Source: Alphaproteobacteria bacterium (GTDB lineage Bacteria > Pseudomonadota > Alphaproteobacteria > Puniceispirillales > Puniceispirillaceae). Taken from it: a stretch of 64,000 nucleotides of DNA. The position numbers and the translations under genes are program-made. Within the stretch, counting starts at the first letter, position 1. The number at the start of each line of letters is the position of its first letter. The stretch covers positions 1 through 64,000 of the forward strand of contig JADHLH010000002.1 of assembly GCA_016780765.1 (NCBI GenBank), given 5' to 3'. Under the pieces are notes generated by a model. It ran no database searches, was not told the DNA's origin, and saw only the letters and a program-made list of their open reading frames with translations. Shown piece by piece: positions 48,978 to 57,802 of the stretch.

Positions 48978-50429
48978 ATGACGATGATCGACAAGCGCAA
49001 TCACTATATCGACGGTGCGTGGGTGGCCGCGCAGGGCGGCGCAGATTTTCCGGTTTTCAATCCGGCAACCGAAGAGCCGTTCGCCACGATCTCGCTTGGC
49101 AGTAAAGCTGATACCGAAGCTGCCATCATGGCGGCGCGCGCGGCTTTCCCTGCCTGGTCGGCCACAACACCCGAAATGCGCGGTGATGTGCTGAAGCGGA
49201 TCCTTGCTGCCTATGAAGCACGCACCGAAGACATGGCCAAAGCCATCTCCACCGAAATGGGTGCGCCGATCGATATGTCGATAGCGGATCAGGCTGCATC
49301 AGGCCGCGGGCATCTGAAGGCGTTCATCCGCGCGCTTGATGCGTTTGAATGGACGCGTCCGAACCGTCCCGGCATCGAAGGCCAGGACCTGGTGCATGAA
49401 GCTGCCGGTGTGGCTGCGCTGATTACCCCCTGGAATTGGCCGATGAATCAGGTTGTTCTGAAGGTGGGTGCGGCGCTGGCGGCCGGGTGCACCATGGTGT
49501 TGAAACCGTCCGAAATTGCCCCGATGTCCAGCATTGTCTTTGCCGAAATCATGGATGAAGCCGATGTCCCTGCCGGCGTCTTCAACATGGTCAATGGTGA
49601 CGGTGTGGGCGTTGGCAGCATTCTGTCAGCGCATCCGCAGATTGACGTGGTGTCATTCACCGGATCGACGCGTGCCGGCATTCTGATCAGCAAGGCCGCT
49701 GCCGATACGGTAAAGACGGTGTCGCTGGAACTTGGCGGCAAGTCACCGAATCTGGTCTTTGCCGACAGTGATCTTGATGCAGCGGTTGCGCGCGGCACCA
49801 GCTTCTGTTTCGCCAATACCGGACAGTCCTGCAACGCGGCAACGCGCATGTTGGTTGAACGCAGCGCCTATGAACGTGCAGTGGAAGTGGCAAAGGCTAC
49901 GGCCGAGGCGACCAGCGTTGACATGCCTGACAAGCCGGGCAATCACATCGGGCCGCTTGTGTCGCAAGCACAGTTCGACAAGGTTCAAAAGCTGATCCAG
50001 ACCGGTATCGATGAGGGTGCGCGGCTCGTCGCCGGTGGCACAGGCCGACCCGAAGGGCTGAACCGCGGGTGGTTTGCAAGGCCAACCGTCTTTGCCGATG
50101 CGACACCCGACATGACCATCATGCGTGAGGAAATCTTTGGTCCCGTATTGGCGATGATGCCGTTTGATACCGAGGATGAGGCGATTGCGCTGGCGAATGA
50201 CACGCCTTATGGCCTTGCTGCCTATATCCAGACGGGCAGCACTGATCGGGCGCGCCGGGTGGCATCAAAGCTGCGCGCCGGCATGATTCAGGTGAACGGG
50301 GCGCATCGCGCGTCGGGGATGCCTTTTGGCGGGTACAAACAATCAGGGGTTGGCCGCGAGGGTGGTGCCTTCGGCATCGAAGAGTTTCTTGAGGTGAAGA
50401 CTGTCAGCGGCATTGTTGAGGCGGGTTGA
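48978..50429 (+). CDS. NAD(P)-dependent aldehyde dehydrogenase
   Basis: TPWNWPMNQVVLKVGAALAAGCTMVLKPSE, FTGSTRAG, LELGGKSPNLVF, NTGQSCNAATR. Confidence 0.9.
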   Translation: MTMIDKRNHYIDGAWVAAQGGADFPVFNPATEEPFATISLGSKADTEAAIMAARAAFPAWSATTPEMRGDVLKRILAAYEARTEDMAKAISTEMGAPIDMSIADQAASGRGHLKAFIRALDAFEWTRPNRPGIEGQDLVHEAAGVAALITPWNWPMNQVVLKVGAALAAGCTMVLKPSEIAPMSSIVFAEIMDEADVPAGVFNMVNGDGVGVGSILSAHPQIDVVSFTGSTRAGILISKAAADTVKTVSLELGGKSPNLVFADSDLDAAVARGTSFCFANTGQSCNAATRMLVERSAYERAVEVAKATAEATSVDMPDKPGNHIGPLVSQAQFDKVQKLIQTGIDEGARLVAGGTGRPEGLNRGWFARPTVFADATPDMTIMREEIFGPVLAMMPFDTEDEAIALANDTPYGLAAYIQTGSTDRARRVASKLRAGMIQVNGAHRASGMPFGGYKQSGVGREGGAFGIEEFLEVKTVSGIVEAG

Positions 50430-50571
50430 CGCAACCCTCCAGCAGCATCGCTTGCATCATTCTCGAAACCGCCGATGAGCACAATGTCGGCGCGGTTGCT
50501 GACTGGCAAGCTTGGCAGAGTGAAGGTCGGAAGATCGGAAAGTCAGCGTCGCAGGGTCTTGGAGGGGCAGT

Positions 50572-51225
50572 ATGACGGGTGATGAGAGAGACCGCGGGAC
50601 AGAACTGCTGAAAGGTGCCTATGCGCTGGACAAGCCGGATGACCACCGGGATTTCTACCGCGAATTTGCTGCCCATTATGACCGAAGCTTTGCTGGTGCG
50701 CTGGGCTATATCTATCCGGTGGCCATCGCCGATGCCATTGGTGCGGCGCGTTTGGCGGACGGGCCTGTTCTGGATGTCGGGTGCGGCACCGGTCTTGTGG
50801 CCGAGGCGATCCACAAGCTACGACCGGACCTGGTCATTCACGGTGTCGATCTGTCGCCAGACATGCTGGACAAGGCGCGCGGCAAGGGGCATTACGACGC
50901 CCTGTTTGAAGCTGATCTGACAGCTGATATCAGCTACCTTGCTGGCGGCTACGCAGCGCTGGTCAGTGCAGGGACATTCACCCTCGGTCATCTGGGCCCG
51001 GAACCACTTTCACCGCTGCTGGAACAGTGTCTGCCCGGCGCGATGGCGATCATCGGTGTCAATCGTCAGCATTTTGAAGCCGAAGGTTTCGAGGCTGTGC
51101 TGACCAATCTGCGTGATGAGGGGCGTATTTCATCGCCGCAGCTGAACGAGGTTCAGATTTTTGACGGGCGCGATGCCGACCATTCGGGCGATACCGCCTT
51201 TGTCCTGCAATTTACCGTGGGATAG
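50572..51225 (+). CDS. Class I SAM-dependent methyltransferase
   Basis: VLDVGCGTGLVAEAI motif I. Confidence 0.83.
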   Translation: MTGDERDRGTELLKGAYALDKPDDHRDFYREFAAHYDRSFAGALGYIYPVAIADAIGAARLADGPVLDVGCGTGLVAEAIHKLRPDLVIHGVDLSPDMLDKARGKGHYDALFEADLTADISYLAGGYAALVSAGTFTLGHLGPEPLSPLLEQCLPGAMAIIGVNRQHFEAEGFEAVLTNLRDEGRISSPQLNEVQIFDGRDADHSGDTAFVLQFTVG

Positions 51226-51269
51226 TTTTGCGGGTCAGGCACATCCCCGATGCGGTTGGGGGTCTGGTG

Positions 51270-51629
51270 TCATTCATCATCGCTGACAATGCTCATTGAC
51301 TGGCCATTGCGCATCGGAATTTCGGTGTAATCCTCAATATCTATGCCGTCGATACATCCCAGATTATAGCCATATTGCGGGGCACTGCGCCGCCAGTGAT
51401 GAGTATAGATCCCGCATGTCTTGCAGAAATAATGGCGCGCCGTATTGGTGTTCCATTGATACAGCGACAGGTTGGCCTCACCCGCGAAAATCCTGAAATC
51501 TTCCTTCTTGGCCGTTACCATCACCGCACCCTTGCGGCGGCAGATAGAGCAGTTGCAGCGGCGATATTCCTCAATCCCGCTATCGACTTCAAAGCGCACA
51601 GTGCCGCAATGGCATGACCCTGTTTGCAT
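51270..51629 (-). CDS. GFA (glutathione-dependent formaldehyde-activating)-family zinc protein
   Basis: GSCHCGTVRFEV, CNCSICRRKG, YFCKTCGIYTHH cysteine pattern. Confidence 0.87.
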   Translation of the reverse strand: MQTGSCHCGTVRFEVDSGIEEYRRCNCSICRRKGAVMVTAKKEDFRIFAGEANLSLYQWNTNTARHYFCKTCGIYTHHWRRSAPQYGYNLGCIDGIDIEDYTEIPMRNGQSMSIVSDDE

Positions 51630-51643
51630 CTAAACCCCCGTTT

Positions 51644-51754
51644 TTATGTCTTGGTTCGTCCGGCTTCGGCATAAGCGTCGCGCAGCAAATGCGCAAAGGC
51701 AAGATTTTGCGCTTTTTCCTGCGGTGATTTGCTGATAAGTGCGAATGGGATCAT
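51644..51754 (-). CDS. Candidate 36-aa small ORF, MIPFALISKSPQEKAQNLAFAHLLRDAYAEAGRTKT
   Basis: Below the ORF-track length cutoff; protein-like composition; stop is 14 nt upstream of the GFA gene start on the same strand. Confidence 0.4.
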   Translation of the reverse strand: MIPFALISKSPQEKAQNLAFAHLLRDAYAEAGRTKT

Positions 51755-51775
51755 ACCTAGATCAAATGAGGCGCG

Positions 51776-52819
51776 ATGATGACGGAATGGATGCAACGTC
51801 CGGTTATTGCGCTGCTGATGTTGGCTGCTGGTATGGCCTTCATTCCCCTGAATGACGCGCTTTTCAAACTGATGAGCGCGCGTCTGCCCCTTGCTGAAAT
51901 CACCTTTGTGCGCGGATTGATGACGATGGTCATTCTGGCGGTCGTCAGCAACGGATTTCGGGCCATGGCAAGCTTGTCGGCGGCTGAATTCTGGCAGTTC
52001 TTTGCGCGGGGGCTGTGCCTTGTCGTGGCGATGGTTCTGTTTTTCGTTGCGCTTGGCAGTTTGCCGTTGCCAACATGCGTTGCCATCTTCTTCATCTCGC
52101 CCTTGTTGATCACGCTGTTATCAGTTCCGTTTCTGGGTGAACGGATCGGCATTCATCGCAGTCTTTCGGTGCTTGCCGGCATGGGTGGCGTGTTGTTGAT
52201 CATCAAGCCCGGCACGGATGCGTTTCAACCCGAAACCCTGCTGGTTTTCGGGGCAGCGCTCTCCTATGCGCTTTTTCAGATCTGGACCCGACGCCTAAAG
52301 TCAGTTGGCAATCTGGAAGCCATGGTGACAGTCCAGCATGTGGCCTATGTTGCCGCTGCCACGCCGGCCCTGATCTATAATTTTCTTGCGCCCCTGCCGC
52401 CTTCTGGCAGTGCCACGCTTGATTTCATGCTGCGCGCGCCGACCATGCCGGGGCTGATCGACTGGCTGTTTATTGCGGCCTGCGCGGTGATGGTTTTGTT
52501 TTTGTCATGGGTCTCATCGAACGCCTATCGTGCGGTCGAGGCATCATTCATTGCGCCATTTGAATATGCTGCCATCCCGTTTGCCGTTATTTGGGGCATT
52601 CTGATCTGGCAAGACTGGCCGGATATGCTGGCATGGGCAGGGATGGGCCTGATTCTGGTGGGCGGTCTGTACACTGTCTATCGCGAACGCCAGCAGAACA
52701 CCACGGTGATGAGCGATACGCCCATGCCGGCGTCAACCGCAGCCGCGCATCCGCCTGAACAGGATATGCCGGGGCATGACGCATCCGGCGATGACAGTGG
52801 TCAGGATCAACCTCGATAG
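51776..52819 (+). CDS. DMT superfamily (EamA) transporter
   Basis: Multi-TM; duplicated EamA-like halves. Confidence 0.82.
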   Translation: MMTEWMQRPVIALLMLAAGMAFIPLNDALFKLMSARLPLAEITFVRGLMTMVILAVVSNGFRAMASLSAAEFWQFFARGLCLVVAMVLFFVALGSLPLPTCVAIFFISPLLITLLSVPFLGERIGIHRSLSVLAGMGGVLLIIKPGTDAFQPETLLVFGAALSYALFQIWTRRLKSVGNLEAMVTVQHVAYVAAATPALIYNFLAPLPPSGSATLDFMLRAPTMPGLIDWLFIAACAVMVLFLSWVSSNAYRAVEASFIAPFEYAAIPFAVIWGILIWQDWPDMLAWAGMGLILVGGLYTVYRERQQNTTVMSDTPMPASTAAAHPPEQDMPGHDASGDDSGQDQPR

Positions 52820-52830
52820 TTAGGTTCAAT

Positions 52831-52980
52831 CAGACTGGCCCAAACAGACTGGCCCAAACAGACTGGCCCAAACAGACTGGCCCAAACAGACTGGCCCAAA
52901 CAGAATGGTCCAAACAGAATGGTCCAATCAAACTGGTCCAATCAAACTGGTCCAAACAGACTGGTCCAAACAGACTGGCA
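52831..52980. repeat. 14-bp tandem array, 10 full copies plus partial (cagactggcccaaa with graded variants), ending at the ccmE stop codon
   Basis: Direct reading every 14 bp from 52831 to 52971. Confidence 0.97.
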
Positions 52981-53409
52981 TCATTCGTCAGACCCTTGCC
53001 ACACGCCTTTTTCCTTGAGGGATTCTGCGACTTCTCGCGGCATATAGGTTTCATCATGCTTGGCCAGCACATTGCTGGCGGTCAGGCGGCCGTCATTGAT
53101 CCGGCCTTCGGCGACAACACCCTGTCCTTCTCGGAACAGGCTTGGCAGCGCGCCATCAAAGCTGACAGCAATCTCGCCAACGCCGTCGGTGACCACAAAC
53201 TGTGATGCGAGACCGTCAATATCAACGCTGCCTTCTTTCACCAGCCCACCAAGCCGAATGGCGCGATCTTCCATGCCTGCCGGAATTTCGGACGGGATAT
53301 AGAAAAACACGATATTGTCGCGCAGCGCTGTCAGCACCAGCCAGACAGCCAGACCCAGAAGGGCGGCGATGGCGATGACCGCGGCAAGCCTTTGCTGTTT
53401 TGGTGTCAT
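52981..53409 (-). CDS. ccmE: Cytochrome c maturation heme chaperone CcmE
   Basis: TPKQQRLAAVIAIAALLGLAVWLVLTALRDNIVFFYIPSE, VVAEGRINDGRLTASNVLAKHDETYMPREV. Confidence 0.92.
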   Translation of the reverse strand: MTPKQQRLAAVIAIAALLGLAVWLVLTALRDNIVFFYIPSEIPAGMEDRAIRLGGLVKEGSVDIDGLASQFVVTDGVGEIAVSFDGALPSLFREGQGVVAEGRINDGRLTASNVLAKHDETYMPREVAESLKEKGVWQGSDE

Positions 53410-53473
53410 GCGACGTCTCCGATACGCTGTTGCCGGTGCTTACCCTGCGCTGGTCGACACCGCAAGCGGCATG

Positions 53474-53542
53474 CTGCATCTGTGACCACATGTAGCTGGC
53501 ACCACATGCGGCTTTGTATGCCTGCATCTGTGACCAGATGTA
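53474..53542. repeat. 21-bp direct repeat pair (ctgcatctgtgacca[c/g]atgta) spaced 48 bp in the ccmE / cytochrome c divergent region
   Basis: Copies at 53474-53494 and 53522-53542 with one mismatch. Confidence 0.75.
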
Positions 53543-53659
53543 TCGGAAATCCGGTTATTTTTTACCGGCTGCCGCTTGCAAGCTGGTCTCCACTGCTCTA
53601 TCTGAAACGCAGCGGTGCTGATGCCGCGCATACCCGATGTCGATACGGAAACCATACCT

Positions 53660-54052
53660 ATGCTGAACCGATCTTCGAAGCGACTTTCAACCCTGCTAGG
53701 CGCGGCCATTCTTGGTCTTGCTGCCCTGACGTCTTCACCGGTTCTTGCCGGCGATGCCGAGGCGGGCAAAAAAGTCTTCAAGAAATGCAAGGCATGCCAT
53801 TACGCCGCCAAGGAAAAGAACAAGACTGGTCCTCATCTGGTCAATCTGATGGGTCGTGAAGCCGGATCGATCGAGGGTTATAAATATTCCAAAGCGATGA
53901 AGGCGTCTGGAATTATCTGGGACGAAGAAACGCTGACTGCCTATCTGCGTGCCCCGAAGAAATACGTCAAAGGCACGAAGATGGCATTCGCCGGGTTGAA
54001 GAAAGACGCCGATATTGCAAATGTCATTGTTTATCTGAAGGCCCAGCCTTGA
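53660..54052 (+). CDS. Secreted class I cytochrome c
   Basis: Signal peptide; CKACH heme motif, GPHLVNLMGREAG, TKMAFAGLKK. Confidence 0.9.
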   Translation: MLNRSSKRLSTLLGAAILGLAALTSSPVLAGDAEAGKKVFKKCKACHYAAKEKNKTGPHLVNLMGREAGSIEGYKYSKAMKASGIIWDEETLTAYLRAPKKYVKGTKMAFAGLKKDADIANVIVYLKAQP

Positions 54053-54083
54053 TTGCAGCGGCTGGCAGCCAGCGGGGTTTGTC

Positions 54084-55244
54084 TTGGACCATATGATGAA
54101 ATATCCCCGCCTGCGTGATCTTGAAATGCCGGCGCGTCGACGCATCCCCCCGTTCGTTTTTGCCTATCTTGATTCAGGAACAGGCCATGATGTCGTGCGG
54201 CAGGCCAACCGCGATTACTATGACGCGATTACCTTGACCCCGCGCTTTCTGCGCGGCCGGATTGATGCAGATCTGTCGACATCGATTCTGGGCCAGCGTT
54301 TCGAGGCGCCATTTGGTGTGGCGCCGATTGGCCTGTCATCCATGATCTGGCCGGGGGCCGAGAAAATACTGGCATCTGCGGCTGCCAATCACGGATTTCC
54401 CTACACGCTCAGCACGGTGGCCGGTGACTCCATTGAAAATGTGGCGAAGGCGGGCGGGGCGAACACCTGGTTCCAGCTTTATGCCACCAAGGACCGGCAT
54501 ATCACGTTTGACTTGCTGCGGCGGGCGCGTGACTGCGGCATCGAAACGCTGGTAGTAACAGCCGATGTGCCCGCCCCAAGCCGGCGTGAGCGTATGCGCG
54601 TTGCCGGTGCGCCGCTTGGCAGCCGTGGCAATTCGACCTTTACCCCGCGCGTGATCTGGCAAACGGCCATGCATCCGGGCTGGGCCATGCGGATGATGGC
54701 GATGGGCGGTCCAAAGTTCCGTAATATGGAACCCTATCGCGAAACGCATGGTCATCTGCCAATTACCTCATTCATCGGACAGCAGCTGAATGGCACGTTG
54801 GACTGGGACTATCTTGAGGACATTCGTGCCGCCTGGCCCGGCAAGATGTTGCTGAAAGGTGTTCTGGACGGTCAGGATGCCGAGCGTGCGGTTCGGGTGG
54901 GCGTTGACGGGCTTGTCATCTCCAACCATGGTGGTCGTCAGCTGGATGCCGCGCCGCACCCGCTGGAGCGCATCGGCGCAATCCGCGCGGTCGTTGGCAG
55001 AAAGCTTCCTCTTGTCGTTGATAGCGGCATTCAGTCCGGTCTGGATATCGTCAAGGCGCTGGCATGCGGTGCCGATTTTGTGATGATCGGGCGCGCGTTT
55101 ATGTATGCCGTTGCCGCGCTTGGCAAGGATGGCGGTGAACATGCAGCCGCTGTCCTTCTGGAAGAAATGCGTGATGTGATGGCGCAGCTTGGTGTCGAAT
55201 CCCTGGCCGGTTTGCGTGAGATTGAGATCAGTCGCCGCGGATAG
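54084..55244 (+). CDS. FMN-dependent alpha-hydroxy-acid oxidase/dehydrogenase, second paralogue
   Basis: FVFAYLDSGTGHDV, APFGVAPIGLSSMIWPGAE, GLVISNHGGRQLDAAPHP. Confidence 0.87.
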   Translation: MDHMMKYPRLRDLEMPARRRIPPFVFAYLDSGTGHDVVRQANRDYYDAITLTPRFLRGRIDADLSTSILGQRFEAPFGVAPIGLSSMIWPGAEKILASAAANHGFPYTLSTVAGDSIENVAKAGGANTWFQLYATKDRHITFDLLRRARDCGIETLVVTADVPAPSRRERMRVAGAPLGSRGNSTFTPRVIWQTAMHPGWAMRMMAMGGPKFRNMEPYRETHGHLPITSFIGQQLNGTLDWDYLEDIRAAWPGKMLLKGVLDGQDAERAVRVGVDGLVISNHGGRQLDAAPHPLERIGAIRAVVGRKLPLVVDSGIQSGLDIVKALACGADFVMIGRAFMYAVAALGKDGGEHAAAVLLEEMRDVMAQLGVESLAGLREIEISRRG

Positions 55245-55290
55245 GCTGCCGCGAGGATAGACTGTCGCGGAAGAAAGCTGCGAGGACAGA
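55230..55290. repeat. Degenerate 14-16-bp tandem array starting inside the last codons of the upstream gene
   Basis: agtcgccgcggatag / gctgccgcgaggatag / actgtcgcggaagaa / agctgcgaggacag. Confidence 0.65.
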
Positions 55291-55319
55291 TTTTGGCCAT
55301 TGGGGGAAGGGTTGGTTTT

Positions 55320-55826
55320 ATGAAGCGTATCGTGTTTATGCGTGTCTTGATCGGGCTGGCAGTTTTGCTGTCTCTGCCTGCTGCATTGGCCAATGCAGCC
55401 AGTTCCCAAAACCTTGAAATCAGCGATGTGCACATTCGCGCCACAGCGCCTGGCATGACCGCTACGGGCGGCTATGTGACGATAACCAACATGTCTGACA
55501 AAGCTGACCGTCTGATTGGTGTAAAGGCGTCTTTCGCCGCCATGGCCGACATCCACAACATGATTAATGATGATGGCGTGATGAAAATGCGTGCGCTGGA
55601 GGGTGGTTTGCCGATTGGTGCTGGCCAGACTGTCACGCTGAAACCGGGCGGCCTGCATCTGATGTTCATGGGGCTGACATCCACCCTCGCGCCGGGTGAC
55701 ATGCATGCTGTTACGCTGGAATTTGCATCAGGCGCGGTGGCGCGCGTAATGGGCGTGGTGCGCCGACCGGCTGACATTCACAGCAGTGACGATACGCACA
55801 AGCATGACAAGAAGCACGACAACTAG
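55320..55826 (+). CDS. PCu(A)C-family periplasmic copper chaperone with His-rich C-terminus
   Basis: Signal peptide; MADIHNMINDDGVMKMR, GGLHLMFMGL; tail HSSDDTHKHDKKHDN. Confidence 0.88.
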   Translation: MKRIVFMRVLIGLAVLLSLPAALANAASSQNLEISDVHIRATAPGMTATGGYVTITNMSDKADRLIGVKASFAAMADIHNMINDDGVMKMRALEGGLPIGAGQTVTLKPGGLHLMFMGLTSTLAPGDMHAVTLEFASGAVARVMGVVRRPADIHSSDDTHKHDKKHDN

Positions 55827-55862
55827 GATGAGCGCGGCTCGCAAATATTCGCTGATGCAGCG

Positions 55863-56327
55863 CTAGAAGATGCCGGCATCCATCCCAGCGGCCATTCCCA
55901 TGGCCAGCTCTGAAACCTGATCGCGGTAGGCATCCTGCCAATCACCATGCAGGATCAATGGCGCTGCCACCAGTCGCCAGCGCAAAGCGCCTATGATCGA
56001 TTCGAGGGCGCGCCGGGTTGCAGTGCCATCACGGCCAGCCCGGATATAGATGCCCACCGGCATGGCTTCATGCCTGTCCAGCCAGTCATCATAGCACCGG
56101 TCAAACATGTCCTTGGTCGCGCCAGCCATATAGCCGATATTTTCAGTCGTGCCGATGATCACACCATCGCAGGCACGCAGATCATCCGCCGCCACATCGA
56201 AGGGTGACTTCAGAACAGCAGCTATCTGCCCGGCATCTGGGTGCGTGGCCCCGGCCAGTGCGGCATCTGCCAGCGCGGATGTGTTCACCGACGGCGCATG
56301 AGCGATGATGAGCAGGGATTTTGGCAT
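55863..56327 (-). CDS. Flavodoxin-like/NAD(P)H-dependent FMN reductase family protein
   Basis: SLLIIAHAPSVNTSALADAAL, GVIIGTTENIGYMAGATKDMFDRCYD. Confidence 0.72.
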   Translation of the reverse strand: MPKSLLIIAHAPSVNTSALADAALAGATHPDAGQIAAVLKSPFDVAADDLRACDGVIIGTTENIGYMAGATKDMFDRCYDDWLDRHEAMPVGIYIRAGRDGTATRRALESIIGALRWRLVAAPLILHGDWQDAYRDQVSELAMGMAAGMDAGIF

Positions 56328-56396
56328 GACCGCAGCCTTTCTTGATGCCTATACTTTGCCGAAATCGGAAATATCCGCAAGGGGCAGGAGGCAGGC

Positions 56397-56735
56397 ATGG
56401 CCAACATATCGGGATCGGGAACCGGCACATCAGGGCCCCCGCAATCAACAAGGCTTGATGCATCAGCCATAAGCGCCGCGCTTGCCGACAGGCCGGGTTG
56501 GTCTTTGTGCGATGATGGCCTCGCCATCGAAAAAGAGTTCACCTTCAAGGGATTCAATGCCGCCTTTGGCTTTATGACCCGCGTTGCGATGGCGGCAGAG
56601 CGGGCCAACCATCACCCTGATTGGTCCAATATCTACAACCGTGTGCAGATACGCTGGACAACGCATTCAGCTGGCGGGATCACTGATCTGGATATGCGGC
56701 TTGCTACTTCATGTGACCGTTTCGCGGGCAGCTGA
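56397..56735 (+). CDS. phhB: Pterin-4-alpha-carbinolamine dehydratase
   Basis: KEFTFKGFNAAFGFMTRVAMAAERANHHPDWSNIYNRVQIRWTTHSAGGIT. Confidence 0.92.
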   Translation: MANISGSGTGTSGPPQSTRLDASAISAALADRPGWSLCDDGLAIEKEFTFKGFNAAFGFMTRVAMAAERANHHPDWSNIYNRVQIRWTTHSAGGITDLDMRLATSCDRFAGS

Positions 56736-56774
56736 AACCCGGAATTGGACACCAGCCGGCAGGTCATCTGTCTG

Positions 56775-57089
56775 TCAGAAAATCAGCCAGTTCAGGCACC
56801 ACAGCGCGGCAAGACCGCTGCCAATGGTTGCAAGCACCGAGCGAGTAAGCCAGGCCACCAGAACGGCCAGAATGGCTGCTGGCAGGTGCGCATTATCCGT
56901 AATCTCTACGGCATTGTCTGCGCCGATCAGCACGCTTGGCACGATGATCGCTGTGAGTACCGCCACCGGCACAAAGCTCAGCACGTCCTCGCTCCAGTCC
57001 GGCAGCTTTTTCGGTGCCATATCGGAAAACATCACGAAACGGGTGAAAAAGGTCACCACGCCGCAAAAAATCATCACCCACCAGATCAT
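56775..57089 (-). CDS. azlD: AzlD-family branched-chain amino-acid export subunit
   Basis: Small multi-TM protein coupled by overlap to azlC. Confidence 0.85.
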   Translation of the reverse strand: MIWWVMIFCGVVTFFTRFVMFSDMAPKKLPDWSEDVLSFVPVAVLTAIIVPSVLIGADNAVEITDNAHLPAAILAVLVAWLTRSVLATIGSGLAALWCLNWLIF

Positions 57090-57802
57090 GCGTCGCCCCT
57101 GCCTGCCATTATGCGAAGGGACAACCAGCCCGCCATAATGCCGCCCATACCTGCAAGAATGATCCAGCTGTTCCATGGCAGTGGCTGACCGATGACCGAA
57201 ATGACCGCGGCCGTGCCGCAGGCAATGAAGTCCGCGCGCCGCTTCAGGATTGGCACGACAACAGCGATAAAGGTCAGCGGGATGGCAAATTCAAGCGACC
57301 ATTCAGGCGGAATGGTGGCACCGAACACCACACCGGTGATGGTTGTGATCTGCCAGCACACCCACAACAGCGTGCCTGTGCCCAGAAGATGATAATGCTG
57401 GAACGGGCCAGGGGTCTCGTTGCGCAGCCTGTTGATGGTGACAGCATAGGCTTCATCGGTCAGCAGATAGGCAAGAGGCAGGCGCCAGCGCAGTGGCAAT
57501 GCGCGCAGATAGGGGGCAACTGACGCGCTGTACAGCGCATGCCGCAGATTGATCATCGATACCGATGCCCCGACAACCGGCCCCGGCACGCTGCCCCACA
57601 ATTGCACCAGCACCACCTGGCTGGCACCGCCAAACACAATTGATGACATCAGGATCGTTTGCAGCGGGGTTAATCCGGCGGCCAGTCCCAGAACGCCAAA
57701 TACCAGCCCGAATGGTGCCACGCCAAGCTGCAAGGGCAGTTCCTGACGTACGCCCGACCAGAATTCCTGTTGGCGTGATGGATGAGAGGGCGTCGGCGAC
57801 AT
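57086..57802 (-). CDS. azlC: AzlC-family branched-chain amino-acid export permease
   Basis: PLQLGVAPFGLVFGVLGLAAGLTPLQTILMSSIVFGGASQ. Confidence 0.88.
   Translation of the reverse strand: MSPTPSHPSRQQEFWSGVRQELPLQLGVAPFGLVFGVLGLAAGLTPLQTILMSSIVFGGASQVVLVQLWGSVPGPVVGASVSMINLRHALYSASVAPYLRALPLRWRLPLAYLLTDEAYAVTINRLRNETPGPFQHYHLLGTGTLLWVCWQITTITGVVFGATIPPEWSLEFAIPLTFIAVVVPILKRRADFIACGTAAVISVIGQPLPWNSWIILAGMGGIMAGWLSLRIMAGRGDA

Noticed and set aside
25473-52980. Tandem arrays as CRISPR arrays
   Set aside because: Units are 14-20 bp, contiguous with no spacers, and there are no cas genes.
52830-53072. 80-aa minus-strand ORF with repeated SLFGPVCLDQ... motif
   Set aside because: It is the translation of the 14-bp tandem array (42-nt/14-aa period), running into the ccmE 3' end; not a credible protein.
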